A DNA stretch of 64,000 nucleotides from Paenibacillus sp. MMS18-CY102 (GCF_009789195.1 NZ_WSTC01000030.1:1-64000), one strand, 5' to 3'. Shown: positions 29,201-38,143, counted from the stretch's first letter. The notes: generated from the sequence alone by a model not told the origin. Numbers and translations are program-made.

Positions 29201-32200
29201 ATGCGAGCGCCCTGCAACCGGCGAGCCGATGACGATATCGGATTGCCCCGAATAACGTGCCAACAGCACATTAAACATCGCCAAGATGACCATGTATAAC
29301 GTCGTTTGCGATTGGAGTGCCAATTTTTTCAGGGCGAGCGTTTCCCCGTCACTCAAGCGGAACAACGACACATCCCCTTCATACGATTGAATGGCAGGGC
29401 GCTTGAAGTCAGCCGGAAGCTGCAGCACAGGCGCGCCGTCCTCGAATTGGTTAAGCCAATATTGCCGCTGGTTTTGAATAAGTGGGCTTGCCAAGCGCTC
29501 GCGCTGCCATGCCGCAAAATCGGTATACTGCACAGGCAATGCAGCGAGTTCACGCCCCTCGTATAGGGCGATAAAGTCACGGACAAGCACCGCCATCGAC
29601 AAGCCATCAGACACGATATGATGCATATCGAACAATAAAATTTCGCTGGTTGCTTCGGTTGCCGAGCTGTCCGTGCCATCGGCTTCTTCCAGCAGCTCTA
29701 ACAAGCCAACCCGCAGCAGCGGAGCTTTCGCAAGGTCGAACGGCCGAACGAATGACTGGACTACGTCGGCGAAGGATGCTTCATCTCCCGCGACAAACCT
29801 TTCCAGTTGGATGGAGGCGTGGGCTTGTACCTTTTGAACCGGAACGCCATCGAGCTGTTCGAACGATGTCCGCAAGCTCTCATGCCGAGCGATAAGCGCC
29901 CCTATCGCCCACTTCAAGCGATCGGTATCGATAATGCCTTCGGCCTGCAATGCCACAGGCAGATGATACGAGGTGCCGATCTCTTGGAATTGCTGCAAAA
30001 TATAAAGCCGGCTCTGCGCCGAGGACAACGGATACTGCTCCTGCTTCTCCGCTGCCGGAATCGGTTCGTATGCAGCAGGCCCGCGGTGGCTAAGCAGCTC
30101 TGCCATCGCTTGCACAGTCGGCGCTTGGAAAATTTCACGCAGCTCGACCTGAACACCAAACGCATGATGCACCGATTCGATGAGCTGAACGGCTTTGAGC
30201 GAATGCCCGCCAAGCTCGAAGAAATTGTCTTCGATGCCTACACGATCGGCATGAAGAATGTCTTTCCAGATCGCCGCAAGCTTCACTTCCATATCCGTAG
30301 ACGGCTCTACATAGGGCTTCCCTAACAAAGGCGCTGCTTTCATCGTTGCCAATGCATGCCTGTCCGCTTTGCCGCTGGACGACAGAGGCATCCGTTCGAT
30401 CTGGAAGAAAGAAGCTGGAACCATGTATTCTGGCAGCCTTCTGGCCAGATAAGACCGCAGCTTCGAGGCTTCCAGCGGCTGAACCGCTACGAGATAAGCA
30501 TGGAGCGCCAGCTCGCCGCTATCATCTGGGTTCGCCAGCACGGCCACTTCCCGTACCTCGTCCATCTGCAGCAAATGATGCTCGATCTCGCCAAGCTCCA
30601 TTCGGAAGCCGCGAATCTTCACCTGATGGTCAAGGCGCCCCATATAGACCACTTGCCCGTCAGGGCGCTGCTTTGCCAAGTCGCCTGTCCGGTACATGCG
30701 CGTTCCGGCCTCAAACGGATTGGGCACGAAGCGCTCCGCCGTCAGCTCTAGCCGTTCCCAATACCCTCGCGCCAGCCCAACGCCGCCGATACATAGCTCG
30801 CCCGGAATGCCCGGCGGGCAGAGGCGCAGTGCCGCATCAACCACATATAGCTGCGTGTTGGCAATCGGTTGGCCAATTGGAACAGCATGCAGCTTGCCCC
30901 CGGTTGAGCAGTCAAAGTGGGAAACATCGACCGTAGCTTCGGTCGGTCCATATAAATTAATCAACCGCGTACCATGCTGTGCATACAAGCTTTCATTGAA
31001 GCGTTCCACCTGCCGAAGCGGCAATGCTTCGCCGCTGGCGAACACAAACCGCAAACTGGCGAGCGCTTCAGCTCGCTCAGGGCGGGCTTCCAAATACGCC
31101 AGCATGAGCTGCAGCATCGACGGCACAAAGTGCATCGTTGTAATCTGGCGATCCGATATGGCTTGCACAATCGCTTCGGGCTCTTTCTCTCCGCCTGGCG
31201 TCAGGAAATGTACCGATGCGCCTGCATGCGCCCACCAGAACAGCTCCCACACCGAAACATCAAATGTAAAGGCCGTTTTATGCAAAATAACATCGCCTGA
31301 GCCGATCGGATAAGCAAGCTGCATCCACTCGATCCGGTTAATGACCGAGCGATGCTCGACCATAACGCCCTTCGGATTGCCGGTTGAGCCTGAAGTATAG
31401 ATGACATAAGCGAGATTGTGAGGCTTGGCAGCAGCTGGCAGATTGCCGGAATCCCCTTCATAGAGGCTCTCGTCATCCAGCTCCAGCGTCCTTCCTGTAA
31501 ACGGAATAACGGTTGTTAGCCGCTCATCCTGCACGAGCAGCAGTTCAGCCCCCGCATCCTCCAGCATGTACCGGATTCGCTCTTCTGGCAGGTCCGGCGC
31601 AATTGGCAGATACGCGCCGCCTGCCTTGAGAATAGCTAGAATGCCAACGATCATTTGCGGAGAACGTTCCGTTACGATCGGAACGATGCTGTCCGGCTTA
31701 ACGCCTCTTCGCTGCAGCTCGCGCGCTAACTGATTCGATCTAGCATTAAGCTCGCCATACGTAAGCTTGGCATGGTCGAATGTTGCGGCAATCCGCTCTG
31801 ATTGTGCCGCAGCCTGCTCTTCCACCCATTCATGAAGCAATCGAGATTCGGAGAAAGGCGTCGCTGGCGGATTATAGGCAAGCAATTGCTGCTCTTGCTC
31901 TGCTTTTGACAGGAGCCCAAGATCGGATAGCCGCGTATGCGGCGATGCTATAGCCTGCTCAATTAGCCGCAGGAATTCGTCGCCCAAACGTGTTATGGTT
32001 TCCTTCGCAAACAAATCCGTACTATATTCCCATGCAAGCTCCCACTGCGAACTGCCATGCAGGTACACGTCCAGCTTGAGATCAAGCTTCGCCGTGCCGC
32101 CAGGAAGCGCGTAATGCGTTACGGCCACGTCGCTTGAGGCAAGCTTGCTCGCCAGGTCCGACTGGTTATGCAGCACGACCATCGTATCGAACAGCGGATT

Positions 32201-35173
32201 GCGCGATGGATGCGCCTGTTGGCTTGCCAGCGCCACAATCTCCTCAAACGGTAACTGCTGATGGGCAAAATCTTGCTCGATCTGTTGCTCCGCCTGCTGA
32301 ATGAACTGCTCCCAGCTCATACTGGCATCGATACGGAAACGAATCGGCATATATTCGATGAAAGCGCCAACGATTTTCGCTAAGTCTGCATCCTGGCGGC
32401 CTGCAACCAGAGCACCGACAACAAGCTCCTCTTGGCGCGCATATTTGTGCAAAATAAATGAAAAGGCAGACAACAGCACGGTGTGAAGCGAAACCTGCTC
32501 CTTCCTCGTCCACGCTTGCACACGGGAAGAGAGAAGCTCTGGCACTTGAACCCGAATCAGATCCCCCTCATAGGTGCGGCGCTCCGGCCGCTCGTAATCG
32601 GTTGGCAAATCGAGTAATGGAATCTCGCCCTGCAGGCGTTCAGACCAATAACGAACCGCGGCTTGTTGCAGTTGTTGTTGCTTCTTGTTATGCAGCCACA
32701 CGGCGTAATCCCGGTACTGCAGGCCTGGTGCGGGAAGCTGCTCCCCTTGGTACAATTGGAACCATTCGGCCAGCATCAAATTCGCTGAGATGCCGTCACA
32801 AGCAATATGATGTATATCTAGGTGTAGGATGTAATAAGGCTGTTTAGACTGAACATAGATGAGGGTAGACCGTAGTAGAGGCAAGCTGTGTAAGTTAAAA
32901 GGTTGAACCAATTGCGTAAGCAATGCTGGCAAGTTCTGTTCGTCCTGCGACCGTTGCGCCAGCGTTAGGCCAGCGTTGTCATGCACGGTTTGCCGAACTT
33001 CGCCGTCGATCATGCGATAAGTGGTGCGAAGCGCTTCGTGCCGGCTCACTAGCTCCTGCAGCGCCCGTTCTAATCGATTAACATCAATCGTTCCGGTGAG
33101 CTTCACCGCGAAAGGCATATTGTAGGCTGTGCCCATATCGCCGAACTGCTCTTGTACATACATCCGCTTCTGCGTCGGCGTAACCGGATCATGTCCCGTG
33201 GGAGCTGCTGGCTCTGCTCTGCCGATTGGAACGGTGGCGAGAGTTGCTTCCGACTGCTGTATCATTCGCGCAAGCGCTCGAATGCTGTCATGTGCGGCAA
33301 GCTGCTTTGGCGAAAGTTCGACATGGAAACGCTGGTGGATGCGCGAGAGCAGCCACGATGCTTTTAGCGAATCGATGCCATAATCGTGGAAGGACGCTGT
33401 CAGCCCGATTGGGCGCTCCATCACATTCAGCCAAATTTCACTAAGGAGCTGCTCTGTCTCATTCAGCGGTTGTTCCTGCCCGTCATTCGCGCTTGCTTGG
33501 CTAGCCATCAACTGCCTATATTGCGCTGCCTGCTCGCGGAACTCGCCGCTCACATATTGTTCTGCCAGCTTATAGCGCTGCGGCTTGCCGCTCGTTGTTT
33601 TCGGAATCTGCCTAACGGCAATAACACATGCAAGATGAAGCCCGACACTTCGGCTAATGTGGCTTGTAAGCGGCAATGCAATTGCTGCGAAGGCGGCATC
33701 TTTCCCTCTAAATTGCACGAATGCAACCAGTTCCTCTGTGCCAGAAGCCGAGCTTGCCACGCCACACATGGCGATTTTGCCTAGTTCGATCCCGTCAATC
33801 TCTAGCGCCAACTGTTCCAAATCATGCGGGAAATAGTTGCGCCCTCCGATGAAAATAATGTCTTTCTTCCGTCCGGTAATGACCAGCCTGCCGCTTCGCA
33901 TCAACCCGATGTCGCCGGTATCCAGCCATCCATCTTCGGTGATCAACGATTGCGTAGCTGTTTCATTCCGGTAATAGCCTTTCGTTACGTTGCCCCCTCT
34001 GATCTGAATATGGCCGATCCTATGCTCTTCTAATGGGCTTCCGTTCTCATCGCAAATCCGAACCTCACAATGGCTGACCGGGTAGCCAACATCTGCGAAT
34101 GCTACTGCCGTATCACTGCTCTGGCTGCTGAACTGAACCTTTGAGCCTACGCTGATCGATTGGCGCTCGATATGAACCGACTGCAATTCTTCCTCGACCG
34201 GAGGAAACGTGATCGCTAGGCTTGCTTCCGCCATCCCATAGACGGGGAACATCGCTTGCCGCGGCAGCCCGTACGGCGCCATGCGAGTTAGAAACTCATC
34301 CGCAAGCGAAGCGGATATCGGCTCTGCTCCGTTAAACAACAGCTTCACGCTGGACAAATCCCAGTCAACCTCGTCGTTGCCCAGATGGTTCAACACATGC
34401 TTGTAGCCAAAGTTCGGCGAAGCCAGCTGGCTGATGCGGTAATCCGACGCTTTTTGCAGCCACAGGCGAGGGCGCAGCAAGAATAATGCAGGCGGCATCA
34501 TCCATTGGTTCATCCCGTTTACAAGCGGCGTTAAGTGAAAGCCGATGAGCCCCATATCATGCGTGAGCGGCATCCAGCTTAGCGCCCTATCTTCTGAAGT
34601 CGCTTGCGACCCTTCGACAATTGCTGCGATATTCGTCAACAAGTTCCGGTGCGTCAGCATGACGCCTTTGGGATCTCCCGTGGAACCTGAAGAGTATTGA
34701 ATAAAGGCTAAATCATCCGGATCGGCGGCGTGAATGATGCCAGTAGTTGAGCCAGCCTCCATTGTGAAGCCATCTGTATCCCATAGCCGCCCTTGGAAAT
34801 CGCATTCGGCAAGTGCCGGGTAAACCTTCGAAGAAGCGAGCACATAAGGCTGCTCCGTAATCTCCCATATCCGAACTGCCTTGGCACGCTGCTCAGGCGA
34901 TGTGCCAACTGTCACCGGCACTGGAATGATGCCGCCCAGCAAGCTGGCCCAGAAGAATGGAAGAAACAGCTCCGGCTCCTCGATCTGGAATAAAAGAAGA
35001 TCGCCTGCCTTCATTCCTCTGCCCTGCAACTCGCCAAGCAGCGTACAAGCAACCTCGTAAAGCTTCCGATATGGCAGATAAACATCTTCGCGTTTATCGA
35101 TAAATGTAATCCCATGCTCCGATTGTGCAGCCCTTGCTAAAGCTTCGTTCATCGTCGCGCACACCATGGTCAT
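26213..35173 (-). CDS. Starter NRPS: FAAL-ACP-C-A(Ser)-PCP-C-A(Ser)-PCP-half C
   Basis: This 2986-residue first protein of the line begins with a fatty acyl-AMP ligase (about 1-555; YSSGSTGDPKG and GRKKDIIFIGGRN motifs) and an ACP (Ser602 in GIDSL), so the product should start with a fatty acid. Then come C (HHIACDG at 788), A1 about 1090-1590 with pocket DVWHFSLVDK, PCP (Ser1658), C (HHIVSDG at 1851), A2 about 2155-2665 with pocket DVWHFSLIDK, and PCP (Ser2729). Both pockets read as serine. The last ~200 residues look like only the C-terminal lobe of a condensation domain, without HHxxxDG, perhaps a docking piece before the KS. The ATG start at 35173 has AAGGGAGG six nt upstream. No epimerase is present. 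Confidence 0.92.
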   Translation of the reverse strand: MTMVCATMNEALARAAQSEHGITFIDKREDVYLPYRKLYEVACTLLGELQGRGMKAGDLLLFQIEEPELFLPFFWASLLGGIIPVPVTVGTSPEQRAKAVRIWEITEQPYVLASSKVYPALAECDFQGRLWDTDGFTMEAGSTTGIIHAADPDDLAFIQYSSGSTGDPKGVMLTHRNLLTNIAAIVEGSQATSEDRALSWMPLTHDMGLIGFHLTPLVNGMNQWMMPPALFLLRPRLWLQKASDYRISQLASPNFGYKHVLNHLGNDEVDWDLSSVKLLFNGAEPISASLADEFLTRMAPYGLPRQAMFPVYGMAEASLAITFPPVEEELQSVHIERQSISVGSKVQFSSQSSDTAVAFADVGYPVSHCEVRICDENGSPLEEHRIGHIQIRGGNVTKGYYRNETATQSLITEDGWLDTGDIGLMRSGRLVITGRKKDIIFIGGRNYFPHDLEQLALEIDGIELGKIAMCGVASSASGTEELVAFVQFRGKDAAFAAIALPLTSHISRSVGLHLACVIAVRQIPKTTSGKPQRYKLAEQYVSGEFREQAAQYRQLMASQASANDGQEQPLNETEQLLSEIWLNVMERPIGLTASFHDYGIDSLKASWLLSRIHQRFHVELSPKQLAAHDSIRALARMIQQSEATLATVPIGRAEPAAPTGHDPVTPTQKRMYVQEQFGDMGTAYNMPFAVKLTGTIDVNRLERALQELVSRHEALRTTYRMIDGEVRQTVHDNAGLTLAQRSQDEQNLPALLTQLVQPFNLHSLPLLRSTLIYVQSKQPYYILHLDIHHIACDGISANLMLAEWFQLYQGEQLPAPGLQYRDYAVWLHNKKQQQLQQAAVRYWSERLQGEIPLLDLPTDYERPERRTYEGDLIRVQVPELLSSRVQAWTRKEQVSLHTVLLSAFSFILHKYARQEELVVGALVAGRQDADLAKIVGAFIEYMPIRFRIDASMSWEQFIQQAEQQIEQDFAHQQLPFEEIVALASQQAHPSRNPLFDTMVVLHNQSDLASKLASSDVAVTHYALPGGTAKLDLKLDVYLHGSSQWELAWEYSTDLFAKETITRLGDEFLRLIEQAIASPHTRLSDLGLLSKAEQEQQLLAYNPPATPFSESRLLHEWVEEQAAAQSERIAATFDHAKLTYGELNARSNQLARELQRRGVKPDSIVPIVTERSPQMIVGILAILKAGGAYLPIAPDLPEERIRYMLEDAGAELLLVQDERLTTVIPFTGRTLELDDESLYEGDSGNLPAAAKPHNLAYVIYTSGSTGNPKGVMVEHRSVINRIEWMQLAYPIGSGDVILHKTAFTFDVSVWELFWWAHAGASVHFLTPGGEKEPEAIVQAISDRQITTMHFVPSMLQLMLAYLEARPERAEALASLRFVFASGEALPLRQVERFNESLYAQHGTRLINLYGPTEATVDVSHFDCSTGGKLHAVPIGQPIANTQLYVVDAALRLCPPGIPGELCIGGVGLARGYWERLELTAERFVPNPFEAGTRMYRTGDLAKQRPDGQVVYMGRLDHQVKIRGFRMELGEIEHHLLQMDEVREVAVLANPDDSGELALHAYLVAVQPLEASKLRSYLARRLPEYMVPASFFQIERMPLSSSGKADRHALATMKAAPLLGKPYVEPSTDMEVKLAAIWKDILHADRVGIEDNFFELGGHSLKAVQLIESVHHAFGVQVELREIFQAPTVQAMAELLSHRGPAAYEPIPAAEKQEQYPLSSAQSRLYILQQFQEIGTSYHLPVALQAEGIIDTDRLKWAIGALIARHESLRTSFEQLDGVPVQKVQAHASIQLERFVAGDEASFADVVQSFVRPFDLAKAPLLRVGLLELLEEADGTDSSATEATSEILLFDMHHIVSDGLSMAVLVRDFIALYEGRELAALPVQYTDFAAWQRERLASPLIQNQRQYWLNQFEDGAPVLQLPADFKRPAIQSYEGDVSLFRLSDGETLALKKLALQSQTTLYMVILAMFNVLLARYSGQSDIVIGSPVAGRSHADLRDSIGMFVQTLPLRHYPAADKTFLHFLEEVKGNVLTAFEHAEYPFEELVGSLPLSRDTSRNPLFDVMFVMQNMDIPELALKGNTMQRIALPHRSAKFDLTLEVSEQDGGLACKFEYATSLYKPKTIGRLIRHFRAIIAEATARPEQRIGEIEILSAQERERVLHTFNDTAREYPVDRPLHSWFEEQADQNPGQPALWFGEIGITYGELNEQANRLARELVKDGLGPNRVAAVLTARSPEMMVAILAILKAGGAYLPISPDDPEERIAYLLEDSGAMLLLARERWLGLAQERGIAAINLDRIGQLAGDGSNLQAEVTASDLAYIIYTSGSTGNPKGAMIEHRAVVNRICWMQQLYPLGPNDVILQKTPYTFDVSVWELIWWSFAGAAVCLLEPGQEKDPEAIIAAIGRRNVTTMHFVPSMLHLFLDYAERQLAQESSAVAVSLPDKLASLNRVFASGEALPVPLMERFYQLLHGQMGRSAKLINLYGPTEAAIDVTFYDCEPNEQLDSVPIGRPISNIHLYIVNEHNRLQPEGLQGELCIAGIGLARGYRNREELTAEKFVNNPFVPGTRMYRTGDLARWRPDGNIEYMGRLDHQVKLRGYRIELGEIEAALLLHGNIAEAAVLVKQAPQGDSRLCAYVVAKQDVDVADIRKHLAKLLPDYMIPASYTQLEVMPLTASGKANRGMLAKLESNVSVQQHYAAPRNEVEEQLAQVWSELLQVERVGVHDQFFELGGHSLLLLRMHAKLEERFPGMLTVTDLFAYPTIEKLAAVIAERAETVQPSVTMRYIELPEDFFVNRLEAEETGTMFKIQLEADLSEQLIRAGAASGDGIGPILLALYGYLFAQVTKNAEQAVYYGHTGDRILPVDVDLRQAEHFSPIVQTIADKIQHVSTDKGGFDWKTVAKQPQYPPADGIAALFYHPDHFQSRDRLTEIFDLAVSYRIENRRLTLYCDYAGGRLRKGKVKLLMQGYTKLIRWFAQLEEIGSAVSRGGVQ

Positions 35174-35205
35174 GAACGTCCTCCCTTATAAATAAAATAA
35201 ACATT

Positions 35206-35221
35206 GTACAAACGTTTGCAC
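35206..35221. promoter_or_regulatory. LacI/GalR-type operator in the leader of the lipopeptide operon
   Basis: A 16-nt near-perfect palindrome (GTGCAAACGTTTGTAC on the minus strand, 7 of 8 positions paired) lies between the promoter and the first ribosome binding site. It shares the CGTTTGCA core with two sites around the pullulanase promoter (42647 and 42811). It does not meet the strict cre consensus. A LacI-family repressor acting as a roadblock is inferred. Confidence 0.55.
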
Positions 35222-35315
35222 GCAAAATAAAAATAAAATGTGTTCAATCGCTTAAACACATTTTTTCAATCGGAATAACATTCATATAATTTTTTACAAT
35301 GCTTGCTTCGATGAT

Positions 35316-35345
35316 ATTCTATCACCTAAATTTGCAAATTGACAA
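35316..35345 (-). promoter_or_regulatory. Sigma-A promoter of the lipopeptide operon
   Basis: On the minus strand TTGTCA (35340-35345) and TAGAAT (35316-35321) are separated by 18 nt, each with one mismatch to consensus. The leader to the ATG at 35173 is about 140 nt long and AT-rich, with a small hairpin (TGTGTT/AACACA, 35239-35260). Positions 35346-35570 hold no gene that I can support. Confidence 0.6.
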
Positions 35346-35570
35346 GCATATGTTGTGTATAACAGAATAAGTGAACTTGATCAATTTCCAGTGTGAATTT
35401 CCAAAGAAATGGATCCCAAATGTACGCAATTTCTCCAATGTTACATTACTTTACGCAACCGCTTTCACAATAGGCGGATACGTTTGAATGACGATGGTTT
35501 GGTGTCTTATGCATAAATAACGGACCGGGTAAATGGGCAGGTTTATGATTCATTCTGCCTATAAAAATGG

Positions 35571-35602
35571 AAAAAGACAGCCGGCTCACTAGGCCGGCTG
35601 CC
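35571..35602 (-). terminator. Intrinsic terminator after the 31-residue peptide gene
   Basis: On the minus strand a GC-rich stem (AGCCGGC with GCCGGCT, 7-nt loop) is followed by CTTTTTCC. It separates the small peptide gene from the lipopeptide operon promoter. Confidence 0.85.
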
Positions 35603-35632
35603 TCTGAAACAATTATATTAGGACGCCTTTAA

Positions 35633-35728
35633 TTACACTTTCTTCCCACGAAACGTCACAAGCGTATATACAAATCCGACCACACCGATGCCCACCATCG
35701 CGCTTTGGATAAGATCATTCATATTCAT
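35633..35728 (-). CDS. 31-residue single-pass membrane peptide
   Basis: This short gene encodes one hydrophobic helix of about 18 residues (LIQSAMVGIGVVGFVYTLV) ending in a basic tail (RGKKV). ATG at 35728 has AAAGGGG about nine nt upstream, and an in-frame stop codon lies just before. A dedicated terminator follows. The core matches another small protein in this window (54192-54362) with the shared pattern MNx(L/F)(I/V)(Q/E)xxMxGxGxVG, which supports real coding. No function is known to me; a membrane regulator, toxin-like or spore-associated peptide are options. Confidence 0.65.
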   Translation of the reverse strand: MNMNDLIQSAMVGIGVVGFVYTLVTFRGKKV

Positions 35729-35854
35729 TAGGCAGGACCCCTTTACGGTTAATATCTGTTACATCCATAATACCACCCCGTAAAGTTTCATTGTGCATTA
35801 GAATTTGAACACTATTAGACAATCTTGCAACACTAATATTCCCGCATTTAAATT

Positions 35855-35886
35855 AAAAGGAGCAGTTGCTGCAGCAACTGCCCCTT
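35855..35886 (-). terminator. Terminator of the GH30 gene
   Basis: A perfect 20-nt palindrome (35862-35881, arms GCAGTTGCTG and CAGCAACTGC) followed on the minus strand by TCCTTTTAATTT lies just after the GH30 stop codon. Confidence 0.8.
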
Positions 35887-35902
35887 GCTCCACATGCTTA
35901 AA

Positions 35903-37819
35903 TTATGGCGTTTGGAAGGTGAACAATTGATTGTCGCCTGCGCCACTTGCCCACTGTACAACAGCAGCGCCGTTAGCAGTGGAATTGTTCGATACTTGCA
36001 ATGCTTTGCCGCTGTTTCGGTTAATGATTTTGTAATAGCCGTTGCCTGCGGAAACGAGCTGCCACTGCTGGTTGTTTCCACCGCTTCCGGAGACCGTCCA
36101 CTGTTGGACTTTTGCACCGTCTGCCGTTGAGTTGCTTTCCACATCTAGCCCTTTTCCGCTGTTCTGGCTAATAAGGTTGTAATAACCGTTGCCTGCATCT
36201 CTCAGCACCCATTTCTGATTGCTGCCACCTGTATAATCCCATTGCTGAACGGCTGCTCCGTCTGCTATTGATACGTTGCTGACATCGAGTGCTTTGCTGC
36301 TGCTCTTCGCCGTGATCCGATAAGTTCCGCCTACGGCTGGCGTAACGCCCGTGTCAATCGGGCCGGTACCTGTAGAGCCAGAACCTGACCATTTGAAGGT
36401 AATCGCGCCTTCGGCTGGCACTTGATACGTAAACGATTGGGAACCCCATTGGATCTTCACGCTCTTCGCACTTGCCTGGCGGTTAGAAAGGATGAGCGCG
36501 ATCGAGCCATCCGGGTTTTTGTATGCTACATCCTCCATGCTGTCCTGGAACGTGTTCGTATCGATACGAGCAGCGCCTTGATCGACGAATTTGCTGCTAT
36601 GGCCAAGACCGTAGTATTGCGGATTATAGGACACATTGTCTGTGGAATCAGAGCGAATCGTAATCAAGCCACGGTTAGTGCCGTCAATGCCAGCCAAGGC
36701 AGGCCCGCCATTTTGATCCAATGCGATGTTCCACATGATGTACGACTTCGCCCAATTTCGTGGGAAACGGATCGTGTGCATAATCAAATCCTGGAACATC
36801 CCTTTATTCGTGCCGCCGCCAATCCACGTGCCGCTGCCGCCTTCCGTGAACCAAATGTCTTTGGACGGATACTGGTTGTGAAGGGCCGTCAGGTTCGAAT
36901 GGCTTAGATTCGAATAATAGTGGAAGGCGCTGCCGCTCACGTAATTCGAAGCGCTGGAGTTAAGAACTGTAGACGCATAGTTGATATCGTCATAGTTGTG
37001 GTCATATGCCATGATTTTGGTGTTGAGCCCGTTCTGGGAAAGCTTTGGCCCAAGCACATTAATAAAATTAATCTGCTCATTGGCTGACATGACCATCCCT
37101 GGCCAGTTCGGGTTAAATTTCGGCTCATTTTGAACGGACATGGCATAGATCGGCGTTCCCTTCGCGCTGTACTGCTGAAGGTATTTGACCAGATAGTTGG
37201 CATAAGCTTGATAAGCGTCCGTGCGCAGTGTACCGCCCGTGTTGCCGTTCAGCCCTTTATTCGTTTTCATCCATGCAGGAGGGCTCCAAGGTGCAGCGAA
37301 CAGCTTGATCCGGCCTTTGTTCACATTGTAAGCCTGGTCCAGCATTGGCCGAATATAAGCGTCCTCTCTCCAGAGCGAGAAGGAATTTAAATTCATGTCG
37401 TCTACATTGTTAGTCGTATCGTCATATGTCCAGGATTCCCAGTTAAAATCGCTTGCGCCGATCGGCTGGCGAAGCGCGCTAATGTTAATGCCGGAAGGGC
37501 CGAACAGACTGTTCATGACCTCTGTCCGTTTGGAAGCCGAGAGCTTATTGGCGAGCAGCCAAGCGGAGCTGTCTGTAAGCGATGCCCCAAAGCCGTCCAT
37601 CGATTGGTAGGTTGTTCCATTATTTACGTTAATCGTGTAGTCCGCGCCGCTGCTGGAGCTCGCGAAGTTAACATCGGATTGCCGGGCAAGCCAGGTATTG
37701 TTATTCGGGTTCGTTAGCCAAACCTGTACCGCCTCTCCTGCTGCATGAGTCGTGCCGGGCAGTGACGGGACGGTCAGTGCCAATGCAGTAAGTACGGTGA
37801 CAATCTTTCTTTTCATCAT
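35903..37819 (-). CDS. Secreted GH30 glucanase/glucosylceramidase-like with ricin-type lectin domain
   Basis: This 638-residue secreted glycoside hydrolase starts with a signal peptide (MMKRKIV, cut near THA-AGE). The (beta/alpha)8 GH30 domain spans about 45-470, with the family opening MDGFGASLTDSSAW, acid/base Glu232 in QNEPKF and nucleophile Glu326 in FTEGGSG. It resembles beta-1,6-glucanase or glucosylceramidase branches more than xylanases. A short GS linker leads to a ricin B/CBM13 trefoil (about 505-638) with three QxW-type repeats. A longer frame to 37948 exists, but the start at 37819 is chosen because the signal peptide and GGAAGGGG 12 nt upstream fit it. cre sites upstream suggest CcpA control. 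Substrate is inferred, not proven. Confidence 0.88.
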   Translation of the reverse strand: MMKRKIVTVLTALALTVPSLPGTTHAAGEAVQVWLTNPNNNTWLARQSDVNFASSSSGADYTINVNNGTTYQSMDGFGASLTDSSAWLLANKLSASKRTEVMNSLFGPSGINISALRQPIGASDFNWESWTYDDTTNNVDDMNLNSFSLWREDAYIRPMLDQAYNVNKGRIKLFAAPWSPPAWMKTNKGLNGNTGGTLRTDAYQAYANYLVKYLQQYSAKGTPIYAMSVQNEPKFNPNWPGMVMSANEQINFINVLGPKLSQNGLNTKIMAYDHNYDDINYASTVLNSSASNYVSGSAFHYYSNLSHSNLTALHNQYPSKDIWFTEGGSGTWIGGGTNKGMFQDLIMHTIRFPRNWAKSYIMWNIALDQNGGPALAGIDGTNRGLITIRSDSTDNVSYNPQYYGLGHSSKFVDQGAARIDTNTFQDSMEDVAYKNPDGSIALILSNRQASAKSVKIQWGSQSFTYQVPAEGAITFKWSGSGSTGTGPIDTGVTPAVGGTYRITAKSSSKALDVSNVSIADGAAVQQWDYTGGSNQKWVLRDAGNGYYNLISQNSGKGLDVESNSTADGAKVQQWTVSGSGGNNQQWQLVSAGNGYYKIINRNSGKALQVSNNSTANGAAVVQWASGAGDNQLFTFQTP

Positions 37820-37865
37820 CGTTTTTATAATCCCCTTCCAGTGTTTTTGATAGCAAGCTTCACTT

Positions 37866-37879
37866 TGTATGCGTTTACA
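37866..37879. promoter_or_regulatory. cre-like site in the GH30 leader
   Basis: TGTATGCGTTTACA differs from the CcpA consensus TGWNANCGNTNWCA at one position. It lies about 45 nt upstream of the GH30 start, inside the presumed leader. Confidence 0.45.
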
Positions 37880-37983
37880 AAAATTCGCCTTGCCAATGGC
37901 CAATCCGCGCAAAAAGCCAAACCGCAACATTGCTAAACTCCTGTACATATGGCTAACACAATGTTAGCGAGGTGCAACAATAA

Positions 37984-37997
37984 TGTAAACGATTTCA
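37984..37997. promoter_or_regulatory. cre site (exact consensus match) upstream of GH30
   Basis: TGTAAACGATTTCA matches TGWNANCGNTNWCA at every fixed position. It lies between the GH30 promoter and the start codon, where a bound CcpA could block elongation. Confidence 0.65.
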
Positions 37998-38114
37998 AAA
38001 CTAGTCTTGGTAATACTTCTGCTTTATCAGTATCCACCTCCCGAAAATATACAGTATTGATAAGGGATATTGAGCTGTTGAAGGTAAAGCGCGGATGAAT
38101 TTGATAACAAACAC

Positions 38115-38143
38115 ATCCTATCATGCTTTGAAATCGATTTCAA
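38115..38143 (-). promoter_or_regulatory. GH30 promoter overlapped by a palindromic cre site
   Basis: On the minus strand TTGAAA (38138-38143) and TAGGAT (38115-38120) are spaced by 17 nt. The perfect palindrome TGAAATCGATTTCA (38129-38142) matches the cre consensus and covers the -35 and spacer, which predicts direct carbon catabolite repression. The transcribed leader to 37819 would be about 290 nt with no convincing ORF. Confidence 0.65.

Noticed and set aside
2846-35173. Epimerization or Cy domains in the assembly line
   Set aside because: Every full C domain shows HHxxxDG followed by an A, FkbH or C-terminal context. No extra C-like domain after a PCP and before a further C domain, and no DxxxxD Cy motif, was seen.
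35501-35540. Tiny plus-strand frame near the lipopeptide promoter
   Set aside because: It has only about 10 codons with no ribosome site, so chance is the simplest explanation.
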